From Budvicia diplopodorum (GTDB lineage Bacteria; Pseudomonadota; Gammaproteobacteria; Enterobacterales; Enterobacteriaceae), in assembly GCF_009800925.1 (NCBI RefSeq), contig NZ_WOYF01000002.1, forward strand, positions 62,001 through 126,000: a stretch of 64,000 bases of DNA, given 5' to 3'. The position numbers and the translations under genes were made by a program. Of this stretch, positions 47,938 through 57,449 are shown piece after piece. The first letter of the stretch is position 1. Each line of letters opens with the position of its first letter. The notes under the pieces are model-generated. The model worked only from the letters and a program-made list of their open reading frames with translations. It was not told the DNA's origin and did no database searches.

Positions 47938-48368
47938 CTAATCCAATAAAATACCTTCCCAAAAACAACCCATCATCTGCTCTATTTCAGCTATTTGTTC
48001 TATGGATGACTGAGTTATTAATGCATCCGTAAGCTTATCTTTGTCTAATTTGAGTAATTCATCTTTAGAACCGCTCTGAGCCATTAAGGCAACATCGTAA
48101 CCCAACAAAACCTCCCCCATTAGATCGAGGTTCCATTGAAAGAGGTCACCATCTATAGGTGGATTATCATATACCCGACTATTTTCAATTGAGCCATAGT
48201 GACTAATGATTTTGTAGAGATCTACAGCATCCTTCGCGTTGCCATGACCGCGGTCGCGCCTGCGACAAAGTAGGGAATATTTTCATCGTCACATATCTGA
48301 TTTATATCGGTTAATAAGGTTTCAATAATTGAAGAGAGCGGATTCATCAAGATGGAGATATTTTTCAT
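47938..48368 (-). pseudogene. Broken AbiEii-type nucleotidyltransferase toxin
   Basis: On the minus strand an N-terminal piece reads MKNISILMNPLSSIIETLLT ... ENIPYFVAGATAVMATR and then stops (TAG). Immediately, in another frame, sequence continues AKDAVDLYKIISHYGSIENS ... and ends GCFWEGILLD. The first piece is the start of a nucleotidyltransferase fold (GA-T motif), and the second is its helical C-terminus. The central part with the catalytic acidic residues is missing, so there is a frameshift plus internal deletion near 48226-48246. It follows and overlaps the AbiEi-like gene, as the toxin does in type IV AbiE systems. Confidence 0.7.
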
Positions 48369-49311
48369 TAATTATCCTTGCTACTGCTAAATTACGATCG
48401 TCCTTGCTGACTAATAATTCAGCCATACATAGCATCACTTCAGCAGTACGATTAAGTTGGAAACTCGGTCCCCAAAACGCAGAGACTAGCCGTAGTTTCC
48501 CTCCACGTAGAGGAGTTAATCCTAATGCCTTAACACGGTGTTGTAGAAAGTGTGGAGTAAACAGCGTCCAATTTTCAGGAATCAAATATCCATCGCTTAA
48601 CTGGGTTGCAGCGGCCTCGCCGCCCCATAATTCTCCCGTTTCTAATAAAATATCTTGCCATTTATCGGGCGCCGTTAATGGAATAAACGCCAGTTTTGAA
48701 CGAATAGCCGTTGCATAATCACGTAACCAGAGAATTTGTAATTCCTCTACATTCATTAAACGCCGACCATTCGCGGTGTTGCGATAGAGACGTTTATTTT
48801 CGAGAAATCCAAAAGCCTTACTCACCATTCCTAAAGAAATACCCGATAGCTCCGCCAGTGCGCGATAGTTATTATTTAATGTTTCAGGCGCAGACAACAA
48901 TACAAACAGCAGTTTTAGCGTACCTTCCGAAATCCTATTGTCGACAATGCGTTTCGCCTTACTCCCCCTACCGTCGATAAAGACATGAAATCCCTTGGTG
49001 TGAATTCTGGCATTCCCCGACGTATCAATAAAATTGAGCTGATTACTCACGCAATACTCAACCAAAGCCGGCGTTAATGGATTACATATGAGCAAGATAG
49101 GCTGATTATCCATCTGCCTGCGCACGGCCATCAACGTTTCTTTGCGGTGGATGTGCTTTATCTCCAGAGAAAAAGTGAAAACCTCACCGTTAGGGGTAGA
49201 AAATTTTGCACACCCATCGCGAAAATCCCTGTTGTTATTTAATTCATACCGCAGTTGAAAATCTCTTGGAAGGTTTTTAACCACTTCCGACAAAAACAGC
49301 GCCTCATTCAT
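48322..49311 (-). CDS. AbiEi-like type IV antitoxin / transcriptional regulator
   Basis: 329-residue protein. The middle part has a winged-helix segment (ALAELSGISLGMVSKAFGFL) and a preceding nuclease-like fold common in AbiEi-type proteins (LICNPLTPALVEYCVSNQLN, then FIDTSGNARIHTKGFHVFID). AbiEi antitoxins repress their own operon and block the AbiEii nucleotidyltransferase. A perfect palindrome at 49334-49350 just upstream is a likely autoregulatory operator. Its partner toxin is destroyed, so it is now an orphan. Assignment as a stand-alone regulator is the alternative. Confidence 0.72.
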   Translation of the reverse strand: MNEALFLSEVVKNLPRDFQLRYELNNNRDFRDGCAKFSTPNGEVFTFSLEIKHIHRKETLMAVRRQMDNQPILLICNPLTPALVEYCVSNQLNFIDTSGNARIHTKGFHVFIDGRGSKAKRIVDNRISEGTLKLLFVLLSAPETLNNNYRALAELSGISLGMVSKAFGFLENKRLYRNTANGRRLMNVEELQILWLRDYATAIRSKLAFIPLTAPDKWQDILLETGELWGGEAAATQLSDGYLIPENWTLFTPHFLQHRVKALGLTPLRGGKLRLVSAFWGPSFQLNRTAEVMLCMAELLVSKDDRNLAVARIINEKYLHLDESALFNY

Positions 49312-49333
49312 TTTATGTTCACACCTTAAAACA

Positions 49334-49350
49334 GTTCATGAATCATGAAC
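49334..49350. promoter_or_regulatory. Palindromic operator upstream of the AbiEi-like gene
   Basis: GTTCATGA-A-TCATGAAC is a perfect 8-bp-arm palindrome with a 1-bp centre, 23 bp before the start codon. A degenerate half-site GATGAAC follows at 49360-49366. Confidence 0.6.
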
Positions 49351-49440
49351 AAATTATATGATGAACTAAATAACAATAGAGCAAGACAAATTGTCCAGAC
49401 ATGGTAAGTACTAACGCGATAGACAGTTCGCTTCCCTAGT

Positions 49441-49473
49441 AAAAAAAGGCCCCTGATGTTTAATCAGAGACCT
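49441..49473 (-). terminator. Terminator of the chitobiase gene
   Basis: On the minus strand AGGTCTCTGAT pairs with ATCAGGGGCCT (11 bp, two G-U pairs) around TAAAC, followed by seven T. Confidence 0.75.
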
Positions 49474-49545
49474 TCGCGTTTAATCAAGAAGTTATTATCA
49501 CTTACCTCACCCGTGGCTCAGGTGAGGAACCGCATTAGTCAGCTA

Positions 49546-52233
49546 TTATTCGGCTTTGCCCACCGGTTCAGCGCGGCTGAAGCGCTTACCATCGTGGCTT
49601 TGGGTCCGAACGGAAATATCACCCTTCACGCTTGGCCGGGCGTTATCGTCATATTTAGCCCAAGCCTTACCGCCATTGGTTGAATACTGGATGGTCAGGC
49701 CGGGAAGCGCAACGTTAGCTTCCAGTTTGCCATTCACGACTTTCGCTCCCGGGACCGGTAAGCGATAGGCTACGCCCGCGCGATCCAGCTTAGCCAGTTC
49801 GCGCTGACCGACGATATTGGCAAATAGAGTCCAGTCTTTATTCAGAGCCTGTTTATCAACAAACGAGGTTTCGCCGCCTTTGAACTCTTTCCCTTTCTGG
49901 TAATCCAGCTCCCAAGCCGCTCGGTGCCACGAACGCTCCGCCAGCGGCAGCATACGAGGATAAATCATATATTCCATTTGATCGTCGGTGCGTATCGTTT
50001 CACTCCAGGACTGGCCGGATAAACCATACGCCCCCGGCCACTCTTTGTCGCTCTTCGCGGTGAAAGCATTACCATCGCGATCGACGGACGTTTCTGCGTT
50101 TTGCGGTAGGTTATTCGGTGCGAAGCTAAAGACCTTACGCTCATCGTTGAAACGGGTTCCCCAATAGTAACCGCGCTCCTGCGGGTTCACTTCATACGGG
50201 AAATCTAAATAGACATAGTCCGGGTTTGAAATAACCACTTTATAACCTTTATTTGCCCAATCGTTGGCTGAATCAAACCCGCCCCAGTACAGCGTGTCCC
50301 AGAAGTTGACCGCAACGCTCTTGGTTGCAAAGGCCTTCGAATCTTTAGCATCTTTCAGACCGTCCTGCCATGCCTGCATTTTTTCAATACCGTGGGCATT
50401 CACCAGCTTGCTGACCTCTAAGGCAAAATGGCTTGGCAAATGTTCAAAATCAGACACTTTCCCCTGTTTAATCATCGCCTGACACACTTCAGACTTAGCC
50501 CAAGGTTTATCTTCATGACTCTGATCGATAGAACCTTTAAATGCCTCTTTCTTCTCGGCTTTCAGATCCTGATAGCCAGCGCCTAAGCGAATATTTTTTG
50601 CTTCATCACCGCCAAAATGCCACGTTGTTAGCGGCTGACCGGCTTCTTTATGCATTTGCGCAATTTCACCAATCACTTTATCAACAAAGTTCTTAGAAGA
50701 TTCCAGACAAGGGTTCAGGTAGCTTTGACGATCGTAAAACTGAACCGAGGTGGTATTTGACGTATCGGTCGGGTCAAGCAGACGGAACTCATTGGCCTCT
50801 TTCTCTTTACCGGCTTTATGCAGGCGGTCGTAGCGGGCTTCCATTGAAACGACGGCAGCTCTGGCATGGGCTGGCATATCAATCTCAGGGATCACTTCAA
50901 TCTGGCGGGCATTGGCGTACTTCACAATGTCAATATAATCGGCGCGGCTGAAATGGCCACTACCGTTATTGTTGGTATCCGGGCCAGAACCCAGCTGTGG
51001 CAGCAGGCAGGCCTTCTCATCTAAATCGTGGCAACGCTTACTACCAATGTCGGTCAGTTCAGGCAAGCCCGGAATTTCAATGCGCCAGCCTTCATCATCG
51101 CTAAGGTGGAAGTGGAATTTATTCAGCTTATAGGCTGACATTTGGTCTAACAGGCGTAAAACCGCCACTTTAGTATGGAAATTTCGCCCAACGTCTAGAA
51201 ATATTGCCCGATACTCAAAGCGCGGAGCATCTTTGGCATCCAGCGTGGCAATATGCTTACCGCCGTTGGCGGGAAGCAGAGAAAGAATAGACTGTAGGCC
51301 ATAAAACACACCGCTTCGATCGTAAGCCACGATCTCCGCGCCTTTCTCACCAATCTTCAGCTGATAAGCGCCGGGAACTGCCATTGCGTCTTTGAATTCC
51401 CCGGCAGACACCGTCGCTTTAATCGGGTAACCGGAAGCATTGGATGCAATTCCCAATGCTTTAAAATGCGTTAACACGGCATCGATGGCCGCACCGTCTA
51501 GCTCCTTTGTCTGTAAAGAGATGCCTTTACTCAGGTCGGCATCCTGAGCGTGAACCGTGACTTCCATTGGCGTTGGAACGATTTGCCCGCGCAGTTCAGC
51601 GGCAGGGAGTAGCTTAACGTCAGCATTCTTAGCGAAACGGTTTTCCGTTGTCATCAGAATATTATGATCGTCTTTAGTCCGCTTCCAAGTATCACCAAAG
51701 TTATTACCCGCCAAAGGGCCGCTGAATTTAGCGAGGTCTTCCGTATCGGTACTGGCAATAACCTTTGCTTTAGCTCCTTGTGAAGCGGCATACCAGCGTG
51801 GCATTACGTCAGTTTTAAAGATTTGCCAATACTCAACGATAATGGGCACTTCCACCGCTTTATTCGCCGGGAATGAGGTAAATTTGTCAGTCGGCTCTAG
51901 CCGATGTAAGTCGCCGGTTACGTGAGTAATTTTGAACTGGTCGTTATCAACCCGCAGAATTTGACGGACGCTGTGAAAGTAAATTGCCCAATCTTTACCT
52001 TTAATTTCAGCGGCAGGATTAGCCAGAGTAATGGTGGCCTTATTACAAGACGCCCAGTCAGCGCCTAGCGCGCTGCAATCTACGCCATGGTCGGCGGCGA
52101 GGTTATCAACAATCTGGTAGTGAACGTTGAGATGGCTTATTTGATCGACCGTTTCCTGCGAGGCATGGGCTCCACCAAGAAAACCGCAGGTGGCGGCCAA
52201 CGCGGCAATGGTACTGAGTTTAAAATTTTTCAT
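49546..52233 (-). CDS. Beta-N-acetylhexosaminidase (chitobiase), GH20
   Basis: Splits chitobiose and short chitin oligomers to N-acetylglucosamine in the periplasm or outer membrane. The 895-residue precursor has a signal peptide (LSTIAALAATCGFLGGAHAS), an N-terminal carbohydrate-binding domain, the GH20b domain, a TIM-barrel catalytic domain and a C-terminal Ig-like domain, as in Serratia chitobiase (885). Catalytic pair: TTWHFGGDEAKNIRLG with Asp-Glu. Other blocks are RAIFLDVGRNFHTKVAVLRL and HFHLSDDEGWRIEIPGLPEL. It lies 65 bp after chiP, so the two form a chitin-oligomer uptake and hydrolysis unit. Confidence 0.93.
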   Translation of the reverse strand: MKNFKLSTIAALAATCGFLGGAHASQETVDQISHLNVHYQIVDNLAADHGVDCSALGADWASCNKATITLANPAAEIKGKDWAIYFHSVRQILRVDNDQFKITHVTGDLHRLEPTDKFTSFPANKAVEVPIIVEYWQIFKTDVMPRWYAASQGAKAKVIASTDTEDLAKFSGPLAGNNFGDTWKRTKDDHNILMTTENRFAKNADVKLLPAAELRGQIVPTPMEVTVHAQDADLSKGISLQTKELDGAAIDAVLTHFKALGIASNASGYPIKATVSAGEFKDAMAVPGAYQLKIGEKGAEIVAYDRSGVFYGLQSILSLLPANGGKHIATLDAKDAPRFEYRAIFLDVGRNFHTKVAVLRLLDQMSAYKLNKFHFHLSDDEGWRIEIPGLPELTDIGSKRCHDLDEKACLLPQLGSGPDTNNNGSGHFSRADYIDIVKYANARQIEVIPEIDMPAHARAAVVSMEARYDRLHKAGKEKEANEFRLLDPTDTSNTTSVQFYDRQSYLNPCLESSKNFVDKVIGEIAQMHKEAGQPLTTWHFGGDEAKNIRLGAGYQDLKAEKKEAFKGSIDQSHEDKPWAKSEVCQAMIKQGKVSDFEHLPSHFALEVSKLVNAHGIEKMQAWQDGLKDAKDSKAFATKSVAVNFWDTLYWGGFDSANDWANKGYKVVISNPDYVYLDFPYEVNPQERGYYWGTRFNDERKVFSFAPNNLPQNAETSVDRDGNAFTAKSDKEWPGAYGLSGQSWSETIRTDDQMEYMIYPRMLPLAERSWHRAAWELDYQKGKEFKGGETSFVDKQALNKDWTLFANIVGQRELAKLDRAGVAYRLPVPGAKVVNGKLEANVALPGLTIQYSTNGGKAWAKYDDNARPSVKGDISVRTQSHDGKRFSRAEPVGKAE

Positions 52234-52298
52234 TCTTAACTTGCTCCATTAATATCAATGATTATTTGCGCGAATTTTTGCCAAATCTTGCCGCACGG

Positions 52299-53690
52299 TT
52301 AGAAGATAGTGAACGGTGCAATAACGATGAATTTCACGTCTTTTTCATCCTGGAACATGTTGCCGTAGCCGTTACTCCAGCTGGCGTTGTCAGAATGGTT
52401 GTTGTATTGGGTAAAGTGCAGTTTAAGCAACGTGCCCTTTGCCCGCCCTTCCTGCACGGTATACTGCCCATCTAGGCTATACGCACTCTCTTTCACCCGT
52501 TGGCTCTGATCGTAAGCAGAGTTGGTGCTCGGTTTAGCATCCCAGGCATATACCCCTGAGGTACCAACGGCCCATCCGGGTAAATTCCAGTTGCTTAAGT
52601 CATACATCACCCCGGCGTATAATGCTTTTTCGCCGTTGGCGTTGAAGTCTGAACGGTTATCCCACCAAACATCTAACCGACCGTTAGACGATGCATAAGT
52701 CGGCGTCATACGCTGTAAGAAGAAGCCCTGATTACCTTCAGCCTTGACGTAGGTTCCCTCTAAACGCCAGTCAAGCTGACCGGTTTTATAGCCAAAAGTC
52801 AGTGCCTGTAGCCAAGCCAGCCCGTCATAAATGTCATTAATACCGCCGCCGTCAACCTTGTCCTTAGTACCGTAGAACTGATAGCTGGTGCTTAGCGGGT
52901 TGCCCAATACGTCGAACTTGTAAGAACCTTTGGCAAAATACTGGTCAACGTATCCCTGAGCCTGACCGAAGGCCGCTTCTAAAACTAAGTTATTTTTGAA
53001 GTCATACTTCGCGCCCAGTGAGTGCAGATAATCAACTTTTGTTTCCCGATCGTTTTGATAGAAATGGTCCGTTTCAGTGTGCCATGGCGCCTTGTACTCA
53101 TTGGCCCACATATAGGAAAAGCTCAGTGCACCGGCAGTGCCGTAATCAAAGTTCGCGCCGCTTTCTGCTCCCTGATAGGTGCCGGGTAACAGGCTCCAGT
53201 GTGGTGCAAGTAACGTTTGCCCAGTTGGTTGGATATAACCGGCTCTGGCCCACACCGGCCCATATTTGAATTTTGCGGCGGCTTTATACAGACTGACACC
53301 GCTTTTATCGCCGGAATAATCTTCGTCGTAAGTACGGTTTTTCGAAGAGAATGCGATTTCGTTCGGGTGCCCGCTGTCGTGAGATTCAGCCATTTCAATC
53401 GCCGTAAATGCAGCAATATCCAGACCAAAAAAGTCAGCCGCATAGCCGGAAGAAAAATCGAGGTTAGCATTCCAAGTCGCGTGAGACAGGTTTGTTTCGT
53501 AGGTGCCGGTTGAAATATCTTTACGATCCCGCTGGCGTTGCCAGTAGTAAATCCCTCCGGTTAACGTTGAATCATCAATGAACCCTTCGGCTGAAGCTTC
53601 TGAAATAAAAAAATTGCCCGATCCTAAAACCACGCCTGCAACCGTATATGCTAAATATTTAGATTTTAATCCACTACTCTCTTTCATCAT
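52299..53690 (-). CDS. chiP: Chitoporin ChiP (OprD-family)
   Basis: Outer-membrane channel for chitooligosaccharides. The 463-residue precursor has a signal peptide ([20 protein letters not shown] ... SEASAEG) and an 18-strand-type barrel ending in VIAPFTIF. The family blocks [20 protein letters not shown] and [20 protein letters not shown] match E. coli ChiP (YbfM). I prefer the ATG at 53690 with AGGAG upstream; a GTG at 53696 is an alternative. In E. coli and Salmonella chiP is controlled by NagC and by the ChiX small RNA; a palindrome resembling a NagC site is seen upstream, but no clear ChiX-complementary stretch. Confidence 0.92.
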   Translation of the reverse strand: MMKESSGLKSKYLAYTVAGVVLGSGNFFISEASAEGFIDDSTLTGGIYYWQRQRDRKDISTGTYETNLSHATWNANLDFSSGYAADFFGLDIAAFTAIEMAESHDSGHPNEIAFSSKNRTYDEDYSGDKSGVSLYKAAAKFKYGPVWARAGYIQPTGQTLLAPHWSLLPGTYQGAESGANFDYGTAGALSFSYMWANEYKAPWHTETDHFYQNDRETKVDYLHSLGAKYDFKNNLVLEAAFGQAQGYVDQYFAKGSYKFDVLGNPLSTSYQFYGTKDKVDGGGINDIYDGLAWLQALTFGYKTGQLDWRLEGTYVKAEGNQGFFLQRMTPTYASSNGRLDVWWDNRSDFNANGEKALYAGVMYDLSNWNLPGWAVGTSGVYAWDAKPSTNSAYDQSQRVKESAYSLDGQYTVQEGRAKGTLLKLHFTQYNNHSDNASWSNGYGNMFQDEKDVKFIVIAPFTIF

Positions 53691-53788
53691 GTCCACTCCT
53701 CAATAGATAACATCGCCAAAATTGCCAATTTCTATATTTTTTATGAAATAGCACTTATCAAAATTTGTAAGATTAAGTAAGTTTAATC

Positions 53789-53811
53789 ATATTTTTCGCG
53801 TCGCGAATTAT
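53789..53811. promoter_or_regulatory. Possible NagC-type operator upstream of chiP
   Basis: ATATTTTTCGCGTCGCGAATTAT, of which TTCGCG-T-CGCGAA is a perfect inverted repeat with A/T-rich flanks, the general form of NagC/Mlc sites. It lies about 100 bp before the chiP start. Confidence 0.4.
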
Positions 53812-54149
53812 CAATTAAAAATAGAGGGAAATTGAAGAATCTTGAGTTACAGCACAAAATTGTGAAAAAGATAGAGAATTTGTCTTTCTAGATTAGAATT
53901 AAGCAACTATTTGATATTAAAAAATATATTAATCATAAGCAGCAACGGTATTAAACAGTGGGGAAGCAACAGTCTGAAAAGGTTTGATATTTATTGAAAT
54001 AAACTAAGTATGTCGGAGATCACATATTTCGCGATAAAAATAATGATACGGATATATCTATTTCATTGAATGGAACGACATTAGGCGCATTCAGAAAACC
54101 AGCGGTGGTATTAATACCCGCCCAATACCGCCGAGTAAATTTACGCAAT

Positions 54150-54177
54150 AAAAAAACCGCCAAAGCGGTTTTTTTAT
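54150..54177 (-). terminator. Terminator of lpd
   Basis: AAAAAAACCGC pairs with GCGGTTTTTTT around CAAA; runs on both sides, 21 bp past the lpd stop on the minus strand. Confidence 0.85.
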
Positions 54178-54197
54178 TGAAAACGAAAAACGTTAAG

Positions 54198-55622
54198 CTA
54201 TCTTTTCTTTGCTTTCGCATTGGGTAAATCGGTAATAGTCCCTTCATACACCTCAGCGGCTAAGCCAACTGATTCATGTAACGTTGGGTGAGCATGAATT
54301 GTTAGTGCTATATCTTCCGCATCACAGCCCATCTCAATTGCCAGACCAATTTCGCCCAATAGCTCACCGCCGTTAGCACCCACAATGGCACCACCGATAA
54401 TACGGTGAGAATCCTTATCGAAAATCAGTTTAGTCATACCGTCAGCACAGTCTGAAGCGATCGCACGACCGGAGGCCGCCCATGGGAAAGTAGAAACTTC
54501 GTAGTTAATACCTTTCTCTTTCGCCTCTTTCTCCGTCAGACCAACCCATGCCACTTCTGGCTCGGTATAGGCAATTGACGGGATAACTTTCGGATCAAAG
54601 TAGTGCTTCTTGCCGGAGATAACTTCCGCCGCGACGTGGCCTTCATGCACGCCTTTGTGGGCAAGCATGGGTTGCCCAACGATATCACCGATAGCAAAAA
54701 TGTGAGGCACGTTGGTACGCAGCTGCTTATCTACGCGAATAAAGCCGCGATCGTCGACTTCAATACCGGCTTTACCTGCATCCAACAGCTTACCGTTTGG
54801 CACACGCCCAATCGCAACCAAAACCGCATCGTAGCGCTGTGGCTCGGCCGGTGCTTTTTTGCCTTCCATCGTGACGTAGATACCATCGCCTTTAGCTTCA
54901 ACGGCGGTAACTTTGGTTTCTAACATCAGGTTAAACTGCTGACTAATACGCTTGGTAAACACTTTAACTACGTCTTTATCGGCGGCAGGAATAACCTGAT
55001 CAAACATTTCAACCACGTCAATCTGTGAACCCAACGCGTGATAAACCGTGCCCATCTCCAGACCGATAATCCCGCCGCCCATCACTAATAAACGCTCAGG
55101 GACAGTTTTTAGCTCAAGCGCATCGGTTGAGTCCCAAACGCGCGGGTCATCATGGGGAATAAACGGTAATTGGATAGGACGAGAACCCGCAGCAATGATG
55201 GCATTGTCAAAATTGATGTTGGTAACGCCGTTTTCACCCTGTACGGCAATGGTGTTAGGACCAACGAACTGACCGTGACCGGTCACCACCTGAACTTTAC
55301 GCATTTTGGCCATACCGGCCAGCCCGCCCGTCAGTTGGTTGATCACCTTTTCTTTCCAAAGTCTGACCTTATCGATATCAGTTTTTGGCTCACCAAAAAC
55401 AATACCGTGTTCGGCTAATGCTTTAGCCTCTTCAATCACTTTTGCAACATGAAGCAGGGCTTTCGAAGGGATACAGCCAACGTTTAAGCAAACCCCGCCT
55501 AGCGTAGAGTAACGTTCAACAATGATAGTATCCAGACCTAAGTCTGCGCAGCGAAAAGCCGCAGAATAACCTGCGGGGCCTGCCCCAAGTACCACAACCT
55601 GAGTTTTAATATCAGTACTCAT
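54198..55622 (-). CDS. lpd: Dihydrolipoamide dehydrogenase (E3)
   Basis: FAD enzyme shared by the pyruvate, 2-oxoglutarate and glycine complexes; it reoxidises dihydrolipoyl groups and reduces NAD+. The 474-residue product (same as E. coli) begins with the FAD motif VVVLGAGPAGYSAAFRCADL, has the redox disulfide GGVCLNVGCIPSKALLH, the NAD motif LVMGGGIIGLEMGTVYHALG and the C-terminal base HAHPTLHESVG. It is separated from aceF by 190 bp with a hairpin, so it has its own promoter as well as possible read-through. Confidence 0.97.
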   Translation of the reverse strand: MSTDIKTQVVVLGAGPAGYSAAFRCADLGLDTIIVERYSTLGGVCLNVGCIPSKALLHVAKVIEEAKALAEHGIVFGEPKTDIDKVRLWKEKVINQLTGGLAGMAKMRKVQVVTGHGQFVGPNTIAVQGENGVTNINFDNAIIAAGSRPIQLPFIPHDDPRVWDSTDALELKTVPERLLVMGGGIIGLEMGTVYHALGSQIDVVEMFDQVIPAADKDVVKVFTKRISQQFNLMLETKVTAVEAKGDGIYVTMEGKKAPAEPQRYDAVLVAIGRVPNGKLLDAGKAGIEVDDRGFIRVDKQLRTNVPHIFAIGDIVGQPMLAHKGVHEGHVAAEVISGKKHYFDPKVIPSIAYTEPEVAWVGLTEKEAKEKGINYEVSTFPWAASGRAIASDCADGMTKLIFDKDSHRIIGGAIVGANGGELLGEIGLAIEMGCDAEDIALTIHAHPTLHESVGLAAEVYEGTITDLPNAKAKKR

Positions 55623-55785
55623 CTATGACCTCTTAATTATTTTTCCGGCCGACCGGCACTGGTTTAGTTTCATCATAGCGTGCTTTGTCGGGACTTTTGC
55701 AACTGCTTCAGTTTACAGAAACATAACAATTCTGCAAACTGGCCTTCCCAACACGCGCGATTGTTAACTAGTTATAATAGTTAAA

Positions 55786-55808
55786 AGGGCCGGGCCAAAG
55801 CCGGCCCT
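55786..55808 (-). terminator. Hairpin between aceF and lpd
   Basis: Perfect 8-bp stem AGGGCCGG / CCGGCCCT with a 7-nt loop, followed on the minus strand by TTTTAAC. Probably attenuates aceEF transcription before lpd. Confidence 0.6.
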
Positions 55809-55812
55809 CAAA

Positions 55813-57435
55813 TTACATCACTAAACGACGAATGTCAGACATCGCATCGTTAATAAAGCTAATGAAACGGGCACCGTCAGCACCGTCAATAACCCGGTGA
55901 TCGTAAGAAAGCGACAGCGGTAACATCAGGCGTGGAGCAAACTCTTTCCCATTCCATACTGGCTTCATAGACGATTTTGATACGCCTAGAATAGCCACTT
56001 CTGGAGCGTTAACGATCGGCGTAAATGCCGTACCACCGATGCCGCCCAGGCTGGAAATAGTGAAACACCCGCCCTGCATATCGGAAGCGGTCAGCTTACC
56101 GGCTCGCGCCTTTTTAGAGATTTCAGCCAGCTCGCGGGACAGCTCAATAATGCCTTTCTTATTGACGTCACGAAACACGGGAACCACTAAACCGTTTGGT
56201 GTATCAACCGCTACGCCGATATTAATGTATTTCTTCAGCGTCAGCTTCAGCCCGTCTTCAGACAGTGAGCAGTTGAAACGCGGTAGCTCTTCTAATGCTT
56301 TAGCTACTGCCTTCATGATAAACACCAGCGGCGTAATCTTCAGGTCTGATTTCTTCTTCTCAGCTTCGGCGTTTTGCTGCTTACGGAAGGCTTCTACGTC
56401 AGTAATATCCGTTTCATCGAACTGCGTAACGTGAGGGATCATCACCCAGTTGCGATGCAGGTTGGCACCCGAAATCTTCTGGATACGACCCAGTTCAACT
56501 TCTTCAATGTCACCAAACTTACTGAAGTCAACTTTCGGCCAAGGTAACAGACCCGGTAACGAACCACCGGTGCTGGCAATAGCACCTGACTCAACGCGCT
56601 TAATCGCCTCTTTAACGTAGGCCTGAACGTCTTCTTTCAGGATACGGCCTTTACGGCCGGTTCCTTTCACTTTATCCAAATTAACGCCAAACTCACGGGC
56701 TAAACGGCGAATAATCGGAGTCGCATGAATGTAAGCTGAGTTTTCAGCAAATTCATTGCTATCTGTCGGAGCCGACGCAGCAGCAACCGGCTGAGCCGCA
56801 GGCTTAGCTGCCGGAGCGGGAGCACTATCCGCCGCCGGGGCTGGTGCCGAAGCGGGAGCTGGAGCCTTACCGTCAGCTTCAACGTCGAACACCATAATCA
56901 GCGTACCGGTAGTAACCTTGCTGCCGACGATAGTTTTAATCTCTTTAACCGTGCCGGCAAAAGGCGCCGGAACTTCCATTGAAGCTTTATCGCCTTCAAC
57001 GGTAATCAGCGACTGCTCAGCTTCAACTTTGTCACCCACCTTCACCATCACTTCGGTCACTTCAACTTCGTCACCGCCGATGTCCGGAACCTGAACTTCT
57101 TTAACCGACGTGGTAGCCGTTGCAGAAGCTTCAGCTGGTGCTGTAGCCTGAGCTGCAGGCTTCGCTTCGGCTTTTTCTTCAGCCTTCGCAGCAGGTGCCG
57201 CATCGGCACCTTCAAAGATCATGATAAGCGCACCGGTAGCGATCTTAGCGCCAACCTGTACTTTAATTTCTTTTACTACGCCAGCCTGTGGCGAAGGGAC
57301 TTCCATTGAAGCTTTGTCGCCTTCTACGGTAAGCAGGGATTGATCAACTTCAATTTTATCGCCCACTTTCACCAACAGTTCGGTCACTTCAACTTCATCA
57401 GAACCGATGTCGGGCACTTTGATTTCAATAGTCAT
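55813..57435 (-). CDS. aceF: Dihydrolipoamide acetyltransferase (E2) with two lipoyl domains
   Basis: Core of the pyruvate dehydrogenase complex; transfers acetyl groups from lipoyl arms to CoA. The 540-residue protein has two lipoyl domains, each with the lipoyl-lysine motif [11 protein letters not shown] (K41 and K150), Ala/Pro-rich linkers, an E3-binding domain ([20 protein letters not shown]) and a catalytic domain ending with [16 protein letters not shown]. coli AceF has three lipoyl domains and is about 630 residues, so this one is a natural two-domain version. Lies 14 bp after aceE. Confidence 0.97.
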   Translation of the reverse strand: MTIEIKVPDIGSDEVEVTELLVKVGDKIEVDQSLLTVEGDKASMEVPSPQAGVVKEIKVQVGAKIATGALIMIFEGADAAPAAKAEEKAEAKPAAQATAPAEASATATTSVKEVQVPDIGGDEVEVTEVMVKVGDKVEAEQSLITVEGDKASMEVPAPFAGTVKEIKTIVGSKVTTGTLIMVFDVEADGKAPAPASAPAPAADSAPAPAAKPAAQPVAAASAPTDSNEFAENSAYIHATPIIRRLAREFGVNLDKVKGTGRKGRILKEDVQAYVKEAIKRVESGAIASTGGSLPGLLPWPKVDFSKFGDIEEVELGRIQKISGANLHRNWVMIPHVTQFDETDITDVEAFRKQQNAEAEKKKSDLKITPLVFIMKAVAKALEELPRFNCSLSEDGLKLTLKKYINIGVAVDTPNGLVVPVFRDVNKKGIIELSRELAEISKKARAGKLTASDMQGGCFTISSLGGIGGTAFTPIVNAPEVAILGVSKSSMKPVWNGKEFAPRLMLPLSLSYDHRVIDGADGARFISFINDAMSDIRRLVM

Positions 57436-57449
57436 TTAATCTATACCTC

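Larger units (their letters stand above)
53691..54197. other. Intergenic region between lpd and chiP
   Basis: About 500 bp without a gene. It contains the chiP promoter region with the palindrome at 53789-53811 and the lpd terminator at 54150-54177. A 75-codon minus-strand frame overlapping lpd was rejected. Confidence 0.5.
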
